NCBI GenBank assembly: GCA_020975725.1
Contig: QXJR01000009.1
Location: 372,001-436,000 of the forward strand
DNA: 64,000 nucleotides
Direction of reading: 5' to 3'
From: Picocystis sp. L7
Lineage: Eukaryota > Chlorophyta > Picocystophyceae > Picocystales > Picocystaceae
The first letter of the stretch is position 1; the number at the start of each line of letters is the position of its first letter. A program made the position numbers and the translations under genes. The notes beneath the pieces are model-generated. The model had not been told where the DNA came from and did no database searches. It saw nothing but the letters and a program-made list of their open reading frames with translations. This document shows positions 28,908 through 39,225 of the stretch, in pieces.

Positions 28908-29358
28908 ATGGATTCGGACGAAGGGGGGACAAGGGGAGGTCGAGAGAAGAATTCATGGATAGCGAACAGCTGGACCCTGCCATCGACATGTGCTTCCACA
29001 TGGGAGGTTCTGCAGTAAGCAGGATATCAAGGAACCCAGCGAATTCGAAAATTCGTGGCACGGTGCAGCGTCGTGGGTGCCTGGACACGTGGATGTCAGT
29101 AAAGGACGGGACGTTGCGTCCCTGGAAAGAGAACTGGATGACGTGACACACCTCGAAATTTCAATGGGACGGACAAAGGCACCTGTGCTGGACAAGTACG
29201 GCAATGCGTGGGCATCCAGAACTCGAAAGAACGATTTAGTCGGGAAACGGAGCTCCCCCACACGACCGAAGCACGCGCAATGGATTCCAAGTGAAGGATG
29301 CTACAGAAACAAGGTTCCGATGCATGCAGTTGCAAACTCGTCATCCCAGGCCTTGTGA
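28908..29358 (+). CDS. Small uncharacterised protein, two exons
   Basis: Proposed exons 28908-29014 and 29100-29358, joined across an 85 nt intron (donor GTAAGC, acceptor GATGTCAG), give 121 residues. The ATG follows a GGGATCGAACC promoter word directly. Exon 1 starts MDSDEGGTRGGREKNSW; exon 2 includes LERELDDVTHLEISMGR and LDKYGNAWASRTRKNDLVG. Codon use and the total length divisible by three support it, and its position (divergent from CPBP, convergent with TSEN34 at 38 bp) fits the gene spacing of the region. I do not recognise a family. The exon-2 frame has no ATG of its own, so an upstream exon is needed if it is real. Confidence 0.5.
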
Positions 29359-29395
29359 ATGCCGATTGATATCGGACGGTGGCATTCGTATCTCG

Positions 29396-30199
29396 TCAAT
29401 TTGGTGCGATCTGTGGATTGAAACCTCCATCAGGTCCGAGGGTCAAGTAGTGAATCAACGTTTCCCCTCCCTTCTCTTCGATCGACGCAAGCAGGAGGTG
29501 CTTCCTTGCAGAGTGTGCTACTCGAGCACAGCCAGAGAGCCCAAGCACGTGAAGTGGTTCGTCGTCTTGCACCACCCTAACGATGAACTGCGCGTGGAAC
29601 AGCGCAGGATCGCCAGGATAAGCCAGAAAGTCGGCTCCGAATTTCAATCCGGAGGTCACGTGCATTCCTAACCTCTGCAGGTCCGCATACACCAACACCT
29701 TCCTACGTTCCCTCTCGTCTCCTGCGCAAGCCCATTCTTCTCCGTCGTTTGCTTTCTTCTGGTGCTTGTACACCCACTGGGATGTGAAAGTGCACGAGAG
29801 CGGGATGGTTTTGACCTTCGATTCGTCCTCGTCGGAGGCGATCTCGACCTCCTTCCCAGGCCTCCTTTCTGCGGTGTATTCTCCTTCCAGGCACACGGGA
29901 TCGATGGCCTTCCTCTTTCTCAGGTATTCTTCTTCTGCAGGAAGCAATTGGAGCGGCAATCCGCGCACGGCGTCCTGTTGTTTGAAGCCGGCCACGCCGC
30001 CCACCATCGCACCCACGACGCGGTGTCGTTCTCTGAGCTCCTGCACCAAGTCCACGTCCCAAACGTAGCAATCCTCTCCCACGCGCACGATGGACGCCTC
30101 CTCCACGTCCCGCTCCATCGCTGGCCGTGGCGACGCCTCCATGAGCGCCGTCGAAGGCGTTCCGACACGTTCTGAAGAGCTACTTCGGAACCAACCCAT
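29396..30199 (-). CDS. TSEN34: tRNA-splicing endonuclease catalytic subunit Sen34
   Basis: 267 residues from the ATG at 30199; ATGs at 30142 and 30115 are also possible. The N-domain has VWDVDLVQELRERHRVVGAMVGG and LQLLPAEEEYL. The C-terminal nuclease domain reads RRKVLVYADLQRLGMHVTSG, then GADFLAYPGDPALFHAQFIV and SARKHLLLAS, which hold the catalytic Tyr, His and Lys of Sen34/archaeal EndA. With Sen2, Sen15 and Sen54 it cuts the 3' splice site of intron-containing pre-tRNAs. An upstream extension to 30391 begins with TTG and looks like leader. The upstream gene SFC1 lies on the same strand. Confidence 0.87.
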   Translation of the reverse strand: MGWFRSSSSERVGTPSTALMEASPRPAMERDVEEASIVRVGEDCYVWDVDLVQELRERHRVVGAMVGGVAGFKQQDAVRGLPLQLLPAEEEYLRKRKAIDPVCLEGEYTAERRPGKEVEIASDEDESKVKTIPLSCTFTSQWVYKHQKKANDGEEWACAGDERERRKVLVYADLQRLGMHVTSGLKFGADFLAYPGDPALFHAQFIVRVVQDDEPLHVLGLSGCARVAHSARKHLLLASIEEKGGETLIHYLTLGPDGGFNPQIAPN

Positions 30200-30468
30200 G
30201 AACCCTTCAAGTGTTTCTGCTACCCGTGCAACAGGCTGTGTAGGCAGGCAGCTAGCAGTGCACAAGCGCAATCTTCGACTCAGGAAGGAGGGTTCGCGAA
30301 ACAGGACGGGATGGACGGATTGCTGTTCGAATGGGATGGCATGTATATGGCACAAGCATTGCCACGTGCAAAGCTTCTTAGCCGGTCCCAAGCAGAAGTG
30401 TTGGACGTTGTTACATTCCTATCCAGCAATTGAATGTGCGAGCGATACTGATTCGATCTGTGCATGTG

Positions 30469-31419
30469 TCAAGTGGCCACGTTGTGTGCTCTGCGTTCTA
30501 CGTAGGATGTAATTTGGTCCGAGACAGCCCAAACGATGGCTTGCCCGGGAGGAATGCGCATGAGACGAGGCAGCAATCCCTTCCACATCGCCCGCAGCCC
30601 TTCCTCTTGTGGTATTTTCACTAGCGCGTGAATGAGACCCCTGTACTTCACTTCTCCATCCGCAGATTTGGTCTGAGCCATCAAGCGTGTCTTGACGACA
30701 TCGAACGGTCCGGTAGCCACAGGTCCAATGCATCCAGCAGTGAATCCAGATATCATGGATTGCCATGGCAGCAATCTCTTCCCATCTCCGTCGTTCTTTC
30801 CCCACAGCCATCCGTCCACGGACGCTTTTGCCCAGAACATGCACATCTGGTTTGTACCGTTGCGAAGCACCGTGGGAGAGGCCCCACTCCACATCCCTCT
30901 CAACCCCTCCTCTCGAATGATGACACTGGCACAATTGATCGGTCCCTTGTACTTGAACGTTTCCTTGGCCGTTCCTTTCTGCTGCTGCAACCTGATCTTG
31001 ACCACTTCGAAAGGCGTGACGATGACCAGCGCTTCTGTCACACCGGCTCCGAATCCCGCCATCATCCTGCTGCCATTGGACAGTGTACCGTCCTCTTGCC
31101 GGAGCAATCCTTGGAAGACTGCGTTGGTGCCCATTCTGAGAGCGTACTTGAGGGTGAGGTGCGTCGCGAAAGGCGTGAGTCCCTTCCAAAGCGCACGTAG
31201 ACCTTCCTCCTTGATGACGGTTGCACCGCAGTTGTAGATTCCAGAATACTTTCCGACGCGGTCCAGCTGGAGCCTCGTCTTGATGACATCGATAGGTTGC
31301 AAGCAGCAGGCTTCCACCACGCCTCCAAAGCTTCCAGCAATGCTTTTGACGGCTGGAGGCACCACCACTGGTGTGGTTTCTCCGCCTGGTTGCCCTGCGT
31401 CCGCCTGGGTCGTCGCCAT
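30469..31419 (-). CDS. SFC1: Mitochondrial succinate/fumarate carrier (SLC25)
   Basis: 316 residues from the ATG at 31419; an in-frame ATG at 31482 would add 21 residues but lies in promoter-like sequence, so the shorter start is preferred. Three mitochondrial-carrier repeats carry the signatures QPIDVIKTRLQLDR, TPFEVVKIRLQQQKG and GPFDVVKTRLMAQ. The phrases KSIAGSFGGVVEACCLQPID, GLTPFATHLTLKYALRMG and RNGTNQMCMFWAK match yeast Sfc1/Acr1 and plant mSFC1, which exchange cytosolic succinate for mitochondrial fumarate and link the glyoxylate cycle to gluconeogenesis. Six membrane helices in the inner membrane are expected. No intron. Confidence 0.93.
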   Translation of the reverse strand: MATTQADAGQPGGETTPVVVPPAVKSIAGSFGGVVEACCLQPIDVIKTRLQLDRVGKYSGIYNCGATVIKEEGLRALWKGLTPFATHLTLKYALRMGTNAVFQGLLRQEDGTLSNGSRMMAGFGAGVTEALVIVTPFEVVKIRLQQQKGTAKETFKYKGPINCASVIIREEGLRGMWSGASPTVLRNGTNQMCMFWAKASVDGWLWGKNDGDGKRLLPWQSMISGFTAGCIGPVATGPFDVVKTRLMAQTKSADGEVKYRGLIHALVKIPQEEGLRAMWKGLLPRLMRIPPGQAIVWAVSDQITSYVERRAHNVAT

Positions 31420-31738
31420 CGCACCTGCGCCGCCAAACCACCTCTTGTCCCGACTTGAACCCGAGCGAGGGTCCGATAACATCCGGGTCTATATGGGACG
31501 GGTCTCCTTTCGAAACCGAAACGACAGGGTGGAAGGGGAGGAGCTGCACGCCCGAGCGACCGTCTGCCACAACCAACCGTCCATGGAAGGTCGGAACAGG
31601 TGTGCAGAGGAAAGAAAAGTACAATAAAAAGGCGTTGTATTGATTAAAGAGGGAAAAGTGGTCCCTCACCGGACGGACAAGACATCCCTGACATAGGACA
31701 TGGATTATTCGCGATGCATAGTACTGCCATCAAGCCAA
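31420..31738. promoter_or_regulatory. 5' flank of SFC1
   Basis: Upstream of SFC1 (minus strand) lie CTTTCGAAACC at 31507-31517 and GGGTCTATATGGG at 31485-31497, the latter TATA-like on the plus strand. The rest to the HSP60 stop at 31739 is its 3' flank, with an ATTG/AATAAA-like stretch near 31622. Confidence 0.4.
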
Positions 31739-34239
31739 CTAGTAGTCCATGCCCATACCGCCCATACCGCCCATGCCACCCATGCCTGGTGCTGGAGACT
31801 CATCTTTGGGGGCCTCGACAACAATGCATTCTGTTGTGGTCATCAAGGAAGATACAGAAGCAGCGTCCACCAAAGCAGTGCGAACCACCTTCAGAGGATC
31901 GATGATGCCAGCCTTCACCATGTTCACATACTCGCCCGTGGCCGCGTTGTAGCCAATGCTGGGGTCATTCATTTCCAACAGTTTGCCAACAATCACAGCA
32001 CCTTCCACGCCGGCATTCTGAGCTATGGTCTTGCAGGGAACCTGAAGCGCGCTCTGGATGATCTTCACGCCGACCTGCTGGTCAAAGTTCTCACCCTTCA
32101 CATCAGCAAGCTTCCTGGAAGAGTAGAGCAGAGCGGTACCGCCCCCCGCAACAATGCCCTCCTCCACAGCTGCCTTGGTGGCATTCAGAGCATCGGTGAC
32201 ACGGTCTTTTTTTTCGTTTACTTCCACCTCGCTTGCTCCACCAATCTTCAGAACCGCCACACCTCCACTCAATTTGGCCAAGCGCTCCTTGAGCTTCTCC
32301 CTGTCATAATCACTCGTCACCGTGTCAATGGACTCGCGGAGTTGTTGGCAGCGATCTTCAATCAGCTCCTTCTCGCCTGCGCCATCAAGAATAATGGTAT
32401 CATCTTTCGAAATTGTAATCCTCTTGGAGGAGCCAAGCATGCTCAAGTCTGTGTTCTCCAATTTGTATCCGAGGTCCTCGCTTATCACCTGACCTCCCGT
32501 CAAAATGGCAATGTCTTGCAGGTTGGCTTTCCTGTTGTCTCCGAACCCGGGCGCCTTGACCGCACAGACTTTGAACCCACTTCGAAGCTTGTTGACAATC
32601 AAGGTGGCCAGGGCTTCGCTTTCCACGTCTTCAGCGACAATCAGTAAAGGGCGCTGAACTCTCAAGACAGATTCAAGAACCGGCAACAAAGACTGAACGC
32701 TGCTGATTTTTTTCTCCACTATGAGAATGTAAGGATTCTCAAGCTCGCACTTCATCAACTTCTGGTTGGTAACAAAGTACGGTGAGATGTACCCACGATC
32801 AAGCTTCATGCCTTCCACGACTTCGAGTTCGTTCTCCAGCGTTTTACCATCCTGCGGAAGCATATCTGCATGTCAGCCTCATTCCTGGCAACAGATTGAG
32901 GATTGCACACTACAACAAGGGTCAGAGTAACTATGACTGAATTCCTGCCGTCATCCAACGTCCCATAGCGCTAAGGCCGAGGAACCGAGGTCTAGGAGGA
33001 CAGAGTTCTCATCCTTCACCACCAAGTTGTAGAGATGGGAGGGAAGCGTGAAACGGGTGAACTTACCGATACGGTGATTACTCCTTCCTTTCCCACTTTC
33101 TCCATCGCACGGGCAATCAATTCTCCAATTTCCCTCTCGCCATTGGCTGATATAGTGCCCACTTGAGCAATTTCCTCCGTGGTGCTTATCATTTTAGCAT
33201 TGGCCTTCAGATCTGCCACGATCGCATCGACTGCGAGGTTGATGCCCCGGCGTAGATCCATCGGATTCATGCCTGCTGCAACAGATTTGCAGCCTTCCAC
33301 GAGGATGGCTCGGGTGAGGACCGTTGCAGTGGTCGTACCTGTAAGGCACAAGAGCAACAGGGGAAACCCAAGGTCAGACATTGGACATCTCGAAAACATT
33401 CAATCGCGATGGTGCAGAACGAATCGGCTTACCATCTCCAGCGACGTCATTCGTAGCGTTCGCAACCTGCTTCACGAGAGAAGCTCCGACATTTTGGAAC
33501 TTGTCCTTGAACTCGATGCTTTTGGCCACCGTGACACCGTCTTTGGTAATTTTCGGCGAGCCGAAGCTTTGCTCGATCACCACATTTCGGCCCTGTTCCC
33601 CAAAGCAAGCGGTTATGTATGGTCAGACGGATGATCTTCGTCTCAATCTGGTTGCATCACAGGCGCGTACGCTTCCTCTTACCTTGGGTCCCAGCGTCAC
33701 CTGGACGGCGTCGGCGAGCTTTTCGACCCCGGCCAGGACCGCACCTCGGCAATCCACTCCAAACCTCACGTCCTTGGCCGCAAAGTTTCGCACGCTGCCG
33801 TACTGGCTCCAAGCCTTCATTTTCGATCGATTCGCGTCAGCTTCTCGTTCGAACTTTCGCCTTTCGCGTCATCGCACATCGTCCTCTGCTTCCAGGTCGA
33901 ATTCTCGTCCGGTGGAGTACGTCGCGTCGCCGTACCACTTTCTCGAGGATTCGTTTTCCAGCTTTCCCACTGCATCGCGTCATCCAGGTGTCGTATAGCG
34001 ACGTTTCCGGATCGTTTTCGATGCGTCGCACGCATCCGTCCACGTCGATGTTCCCAGGTCAGCCCTGGTGCGTGCACGTCGGATCTTCGAGTCCGTCGCG
34101 GATTTCCCTTCCTTCGGGGTCGCTTGTGCCATCGACTCTTCCCTTGCGCGTCGTTCGTTCCATCCTATATCCAGCTGCATCCTTTCCCTCACCTCTCTCT
34201 CCCCCTTCGCTGCAGGAGTGCGGCTGCTGCGCGATGCAT
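31739..34239 (-). CDS. HSP60: Mitochondrial chaperonin HSP60/Cpn60, five exons
   Basis: Exons 34193-34239, 33683-33806, 33433-33592, 33067-33338 and 31739-32851 give 571 residues. Introns of 386, 90, 94 and 215 nt have GT..AG ends (GTGAGG, GTAAGA, GTAAGC, GTAAGT donors) and restore the family sequence exactly at each join, for example [28 protein letters not shown] and [17 protein letters not shown]. Exon 1 encodes only [15 protein letters not shown], an ideal mitochondrial presequence start, followed by [11 protein letters not shown]. The ATP-binding [10 protein letters not shown] is intact and the tail is the Gly-Met repeat ending MDY as in green plants. It folds imported proteins in the matrix with Cpn10. 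Without exon 1 the protein would start at an ATG at 33820 with a poor presequence. Confidence 0.92.
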
Positions 34240-34586
34240 GGCTGCCCGATGTGGTGTGGCGCCGCCTCGTCGTCCGGTGGATTCGCGAAGCCTCGGTTCG
34301 GGTGTGGGTCGATCCTTCCTTTCGAACCCGAGGAGCACCCCGATCGAAACCGAAACCCTCCCGGGTCCGACCCGGGTCTGCTCGGGAAGGGACCCGAACC
34401 TTCCACGGGGATCCAAGGGTCGACCGAGGGGGAAACCGAGGGGGTGCTACAGGGGTGGGAGAAACGGGGGTGGGAGGAGGTGATCGAGCAAAAGCGATAA
34501 GGTTGAAAAACGAATGCACGTGCCGACATGCGCATCGGAACCGGTGGGATCGGCCACGGGAGCTGGGAAGGAAGGAAGAGGAGCCT
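34240..34586. promoter_or_regulatory. 5' flank of HSP60
   Basis: Contains TTTCGAACCC at 34320-34329 and GATCGAAACCGAAACC at 34342-34357, plus GGGTCCGACCCGGGTC near 34370. These lie 80-120 bp upstream of the proposed exon-1 ATG, supporting that start rather than the one at 33820. Confidence 0.5.
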
Positions 34587-35237
34587 TCATATCTTGGCCA
34601 ACCCACCAGACTTGATCGCTTGGTAGTTCTCCGAGAGATACTCCCAGTTGACCACGTTCCAGAAATTGGCAATGTACTCGGGCCTGCGGTTCTGGTACTT
34701 CAAGTAGTATGCATGCTCCCACACGTCCAAGCCAAGAACAGGCTTGCACATCTCCTCGGCTAAGCCTGACATCATCGGATTGTCCTGGTTCGGCGTAGAG
34801 GTGACGACCAGAGAACCGTCGTCCTTGCATCCCAACCAGGCCCATCCGGAACCGAACCGTCCTGCCGCAGCGGCGTTGAACTTGGCCTTCATCTCGTCTA
34901 CTGAACCGAACGACTTCTCGATCGCCTCCTTGAGCTCGCCCATCGGCCCGGCCGTCTCGCTGGGCGAAGTCATGCATTTCCAGAAGAAGCAATGGTTCCA
35001 GTGTCCGCCGCCGTTGTTGCGCACGACGGTCTTCACCTCCGCGGGCACGCTCGTCGCCTCCTTGACGATCTCGTCCAACGTCTTGCCCTGCAGTCCCGCC
35101 GTCTTCTCGATGGCTCCATTCAGGTTGTTGATGTACGCTTGGTGGTGCTTGGTGTGATGGATGTTCATCGTCGTGGCGTCGATGTACGGCTCGAGGGCCG
35201 CGTAATCGTAAGGCAAGGCCGGCAAGGAGAAGCTCAT
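34587..35237 (-). CDS. SOD: Manganese-type superoxide dismutase
   Basis: 216 residues from an ATG. It starts directly at the family N-terminus ([19 protein letters not shown]), with [59 protein letters not shown] and the metal block [19 protein letters not shown]. Metal ligands His, His, Asp, His are present. Gly before HWNH and Gln in STPNQD are the marks of Mn- rather than Fe-SOD, and the wording is close to cyanobacterial and green-algal Mn enzymes. It converts superoxide to oxygen and hydrogen peroxide. No targeting peptide is visible, so the compartment is unclear. Confidence 0.93.
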   Translation of the reverse strand: MSFSLPALPYDYAALEPYIDATTMNIHHTKHHQAYINNLNGAIEKTAGLQGKTLDEIVKEATSVPAEVKTVVRNNGGGHWNHCFFWKCMTSPSETAGPMGELKEAIEKSFGSVDEMKAKFNAAAAGRFGSGWAWLGCKDDGSLVVTSTPNQDNPMMSGLAEEMCKPVLGLDVWEHAYYLKYQNRRPEYIANFWNVVNWEYLSENYQAIKSGGLAKI

Positions 35238-35550
35238 CGTTCCCGTTTCCCTTCGATCCGCGGGTGTTTCTAAACCAACCTCCGGTCAGGAACGGTCGTC
35301 GATGCGTTCGCCCTCGGGAGCGCAAGAGCGAGGATGCTTCGTCCTCGTCACTGGTGGTGGACCGTGCTCGGTTCCCGTTGTGTTGACATCGATCGCCCCT
35401 CCCCACCCCCACCTGAAAAAGGAGATCTCGGTCACGTGCCCTTCTCCATCGCTACTTCCCCCTCGTCTCATCCGAAACGATCCAATCGGGTGGGTTCCCG
35501 CCACCGAACCGCAACCGGGCACGGGAGTGCGATCCAAAGGGCGCAGTCAC
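35238..35550. other. Intergenic region between importin-11 3' end and SOD 5' end
   Basis: 313 bp holding the SOD 5' flank and the importin 3' flank. GC-rich near the SOD ATG, with GATCCGATTGG-like and GGTGGGGA words; no gene was recognised. Confidence 0.45.
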
Positions 35551-38500
35551 TCAACGACCGGCTGCAACGCGCTGGTATTGCGCCCATACCGCAGGATCCA
35601 CCTGCTGTAGGTGATGGTGGTACGCTTCCCCGTACATCTGAACACATGCCTGGAGCTGGGATGCAAGTGCCACACGAACCGAAAGGGCGTTCACTGGATC
35701 CGCCTCGTACAATGCGATCTTCCGTTGCACTTCGCCAGGCGTTGAACCTGGTGCATCGGCATCCAGGTCAAAAGTAGGGCTCGGACGGTGTGGTCCGCCC
35801 TCGATAGCACTGGGAATGCTGCCGTCCGACTCGTACTCGTGGATTACCGAGGTGCAAGCACTGATGATGAGCTCCAAACGAGACAGAAGCTCCGGCTGAT
35901 TCAAGCTAAGCAACTGGGAAAGGGATAGGGCAGCCAACTTCCGTCTTGGTTCGGTTGTCACGCAGTCTACCTTGTCAAGCCAGACGTCCACAAAGTAAAG
36001 GAACAGACCCCTTGCATCTGCGATGGTGCTGCATGATCTGGCTACACCTGCAGAGAATGCACGTTCAAAAAACTGCAAGAACAAGTTCTGACTCTGAAGC
36101 AGCAGCCGGCCAAATATGCCGCAGCTTGCACCAACAACCAGGTCTGACTCGTTCCCAAACATCGCAACATAAAGAAGCTTCTGCAGGGCTGGTTCCAATA
36201 CTCTTGGCCCTTCTATTGGTAAGCAGCACAAGTAAGTGTCAAGCACAGGAATGGTCAACAGCATTCCTTTTTCTTTCACTTCGCCAAATATCCCTACAAA
36301 TAAAGCACAAGCCTGTTGCCCGTAAACGTCAAAAAAACTTGACCCCTCGACCAGAAGATAGGACTCGAGGATCTGTACTCCCACCTGCAAATGCTCAAAA
36401 CCCAGCTCCAGTACCTTCACCAGGTTGGGAAACGTTCTCAGTAATTCTGGAGGAAGAGATCGGGAGTACTTCAAGACGGTTCTCCACAGCAACATTCCAT
36501 CTTCTAGAAGTGCTGTGGCCTCGTGATGATCTGGGGATGTCGCATAGTGCAGGATAGGAAGGATGATCCCATAGGCACTGGGACTATGAGTGTCCAGAGA
36601 CACCACTAGCTTCTGCAACACTATCACCACCTGCATACGCAACATGGTCTGCGATTCTCCGTGCTGCCAAACATCTGGCAAAGTTTCGAGAATTGCACCT
36701 GCATAGGGCTGTATCTTCTCTGCCAGCCTCTCAACAATCAGAGATATCAATGAGAATACTTGCAGTTGTGTGTCAAACTCTGAGGCAGTGTGCGCCATAG
36801 AGAAAAGGCAGCGCAGAACTGGCCAACAGAACTCCAGAAATTGATCCTCATAAAAGTTCCAATCGTCAATGAGGGTCTTGAAGGTGGATAACGCAGTCAA
36901 TTGAAGGCACATGTCATCGGATGAAAGAAGTGATATCAGTGCATTGTAACATCCGGGCCTTGCTTCTTGCGGTATCTCTGCTACCCATGCCCCCATAACA
37001 TATGCACAGCGGCGTCTCAGGACGCGCGCCGAATGGCGTCTGTCCAGCATTTCGGGCAACAGTGATGACTGGAGCCATTCTCCAAAGGCAAGCAAATGAT
37101 AGAGGGAGTGAGAACCCACCGAAGCTGCATTGTAGACTGCTTCTTTTCTCAGAAGAGCCTGTGTGAACCCAGTATCTTCTGCCTCGTTTTGGGGTGTAGG
37201 GCAAGTCGCAATGGCAGAGTGAAGCCACTGGATAATCAGAGGGGCCAGTAGATCCTGCTTTGAACCCAACAAGAAGACGAACAGAGACTCAGCAGTTTGC
37301 CTCACTCCATCCCTGAACTGGATGAGAGTTTGCTCAATCTGAAACGACTCTGGATCTTCGTTCCAAGCTCTCAGCTCTCTCTCAGTCAGTGGAAAGTATT
37401 GATCCACTAGCGTCTGCGTTATTTTTACTACTCTCTCCCTTGATAAAAAGCCATCTAGGCTATCTTTCGATTGTGCAGAAAGCCTCTCCACCAGAGCTTC
37501 CTTCTCCGGTGATCGTTCGTGCATCCCTAAGACTGTGTAATTTCCCTGGTAGATACTGCACATGAGAATAGCCTGTGTGAGAATCATTGACTCGATGACG
37601 ATTGGCTCATAAAGTTCCTCCAGTCGAGTGACCTCAGGTGCAGTGATTATTTCATGACAAAATTCCAAAACCTGGACTGCAATCCCTCCCTCCATGTAAG
37701 ACCAAGGATGTGTTTGTTGGAACTCTTCCTGTGATCTAAAGAGCTTAAGCGCACCACGCCGTAATTGCCTAACGGTCAGATTATCATCATCCTGCAAGAG
37801 TTCCCAGTGTGGCATTAACCGTTTAAAAGTTTCCATGAAGGCCGGAACAACTTTACTTATGACAGGGACGAGTTTCAGGGCCCTGGCATCGCTTTCGAAC
37901 CCATACACCACAAGTCGCTGAATGACTTTGATGCAAAGTCTCCAGCGTTCTATGCATGCCTGAACCGCAGGATCTGCCCTCCCTAGCGCTCTCAGTTCAG
38001 AGAGGCCGTGAGGTATCCAGCTCAGGATAGCTCCAGTATCTTCTTCCCACCTTTTCCACACGAAATCGAACAATTGGCTGGCGACAGCCTCGAAATTCTT
38101 CTGGTCTGAGGCCAGCCTTTTGGAGGACAGTTCCTTCAACACCCAGTGCAGTGCGAGATGGGCTCTCAGGACTTTCCGCTCCTCCGCTGCATGCATCCCC
38201 TCGATAAGGGCGGGAAAGATATCGTTCCAATCTCTTGGAAAGTCTGACCTTGCCACCTTCGCCATGGCCACATTGATTTGCGTGGCTATGGACGCTTCTT
38301 CCTCGTCGTAGGCTTGCAGCAGCCAGGTTCGCAATCTTTGCTTCTCCTCCGGTGTGGGACCTTGGTTCGGTCTCGGGGTCCTCCAATGCTTCGAGACGGC
38401 GTTTTTTAGGCACGTGGAAGCCAGCCATCTCACGTCCTTGGATTCGGACGCACGTGCTTCCACGATTTGCGCCATCGCCAAGCAGAATCCAGGTTCGGAT

Positions 38501-38604
38501 TCCGACGCAGCCAGACGCATTTCTGCATCCCTCTGTCCCGTTGCGTCCCCTCCCATTCCCAGTGCGCATTTCAGGAGGGATTTGCATTCCTCCAGATCCG
38601 CCAT
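35551..38604 (-). CDS. IPO11: Importin-beta family nuclear import receptor, importin-11 type
   Basis: 1017 residues from the ATG at 38604; the open frame extends to 39045 but that part is an Arg/Ser/Pro-rich leader without similarity. The N-terminus carries the importin-beta N domain: MRLAASESEPGFCLAMAQIV, RWLASTCLKNAVSKHWR, and EEKQRLRTWLLQAYDEEEASIATQINVAMAKVARSDFPRDWNDIFPALIE. The rest is HEAT-like helices. Length and N-terminal wording fit importin-11/Kap120, which import ubiquitin-conjugating enzymes and ribosomal cargo under Ran control. The body is notably lower in GC than the first 600 bp. No intron. Confidence 0.85.
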   Translation of the reverse strand: MADLEECKSLLKCALGMGGDATGQRDAEMRLAASESEPGFCLAMAQIVEARASESKDVRWLASTCLKNAVSKHWRTPRPNQGPTPEEKQRLRTWLLQAYDEEEASIATQINVAMAKVARSDFPRDWNDIFPALIEGMHAAEERKVLRAHLALHWVLKELSSKRLASDQKNFEAVASQLFDFVWKRWEEDTGAILSWIPHGLSELRALGRADPAVQACIERWRLCIKVIQRLVVYGFESDARALKLVPVISKVVPAFMETFKRLMPHWELLQDDDNLTVRQLRRGALKLFRSQEEFQQTHPWSYMEGGIAVQVLEFCHEIITAPEVTRLEELYEPIVIESMILTQAILMCSIYQGNYTVLGMHERSPEKEALVERLSAQSKDSLDGFLSRERVVKITQTLVDQYFPLTERELRAWNEDPESFQIEQTLIQFRDGVRQTAESLFVFLLGSKQDLLAPLIIQWLHSAIATCPTPQNEAEDTGFTQALLRKEAVYNAASVGSHSLYHLLAFGEWLQSSLLPEMLDRRHSARVLRRRCAYVMGAWVAEIPQEARPGCYNALISLLSSDDMCLQLTALSTFKTLIDDWNFYEDQFLEFCWPVLRCLFSMAHTASEFDTQLQVFSLISLIVERLAEKIQPYAGAILETLPDVWQHGESQTMLRMQVVIVLQKLVVSLDTHSPSAYGIILPILHYATSPDHHEATALLEDGMLLWRTVLKYSRSLPPELLRTFPNLVKVLELGFEHLQVGVQILESYLLVEGSSFFDVYGQQACALFVGIFGEVKEKGMLLTIPVLDTYLCCLPIEGPRVLEPALQKLLYVAMFGNESDLVVGASCGIFGRLLLQSQNLFLQFFERAFSAGVARSCSTIADARGLFLYFVDVWLDKVDCVTTEPRRKLAALSLSQLLSLNQPELLSRLELIISACTSVIHEYESDGSIPSAIEGGPHRPSPTFDLDADAPGSTPGEVQRKIALYEADPVNALSVRVALASQLQACVQMYGEAYHHHLQQVDPAVWAQYQRVAAGR

Positions 38605-39225
38605 GGCCACCGAAACGGTCCGCAAGGTGCGTGGGAGCTCGCCTCGTCGTCCGCGTCCGTCGCTCCGAGGTGCGAAATGGACCTCCGCAGGACGAAACGG
38701 AGGGGATCGGGGAGAGAGAAGGAGAAACGGAAGGAATTGAAAGGGGTGGGACGAGGAGATAGAAGGAGAAACGGATGGATCGATCGGGGACCGTGTGCGA
38801 GGAACAACCGGAGAGACCAAGTGGGGACGTCGGAAGGAGGAACGGGAGTTTTTTCTCTGCTTTGGAACGATACCGCGGGTTGAACCAGCGGCGGACCGTC
38901 GGCGGACCGCTGCGATCAGCAAGTCGTGCCAGGTGCACCCTCGGGCTCCATGAAAAGGTTTCCTCGTCGTGCAAGCTAGAATCCTGCGGTGCATACCTGC
39001 ATCACACTGCTCCAGAAGGGCATCGCCAGGTCTAGGATCGCACATCCACCTTCCGACTTAATCCGTTAGAAAACTCGGATCCTTGGAGACCAGGGCCCAG
39101 GTGGACCGATCATCGATATCTACAGGGCATCGAATCGAGACGAAGGCAGTTTCGTCTCGATGCATGGAAGGGTAAATATCGATTGCAGGAAGGTGTGACC
39201 GAAGCCATTCGTCCAAGCGCGCGTG
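38605..39225. promoter_or_regulatory. Bidirectional region importin-11 / SbcD-SbcC fusion
   Basis: 621 bp between divergent ATGs. The importin side is purine-rich and GC-rich; the other side has ATCGATATC near 39113. A short upstream exon of the fusion gene is possible but none was identified. Confidence 0.4.

Noticed and set aside
33817-34077. Short minus-strand open frame upstream of HSP60
   Set aside because: It lies inside the proposed first intron of HSP60 and ends just before the second exon; no recognisable protein.
38605-39045. N-terminal extension of importin-11
   Set aside because: Arg/Ser/Pro-rich with no match to the importin-beta N domain, which starts cleanly at the ATG at 38604.
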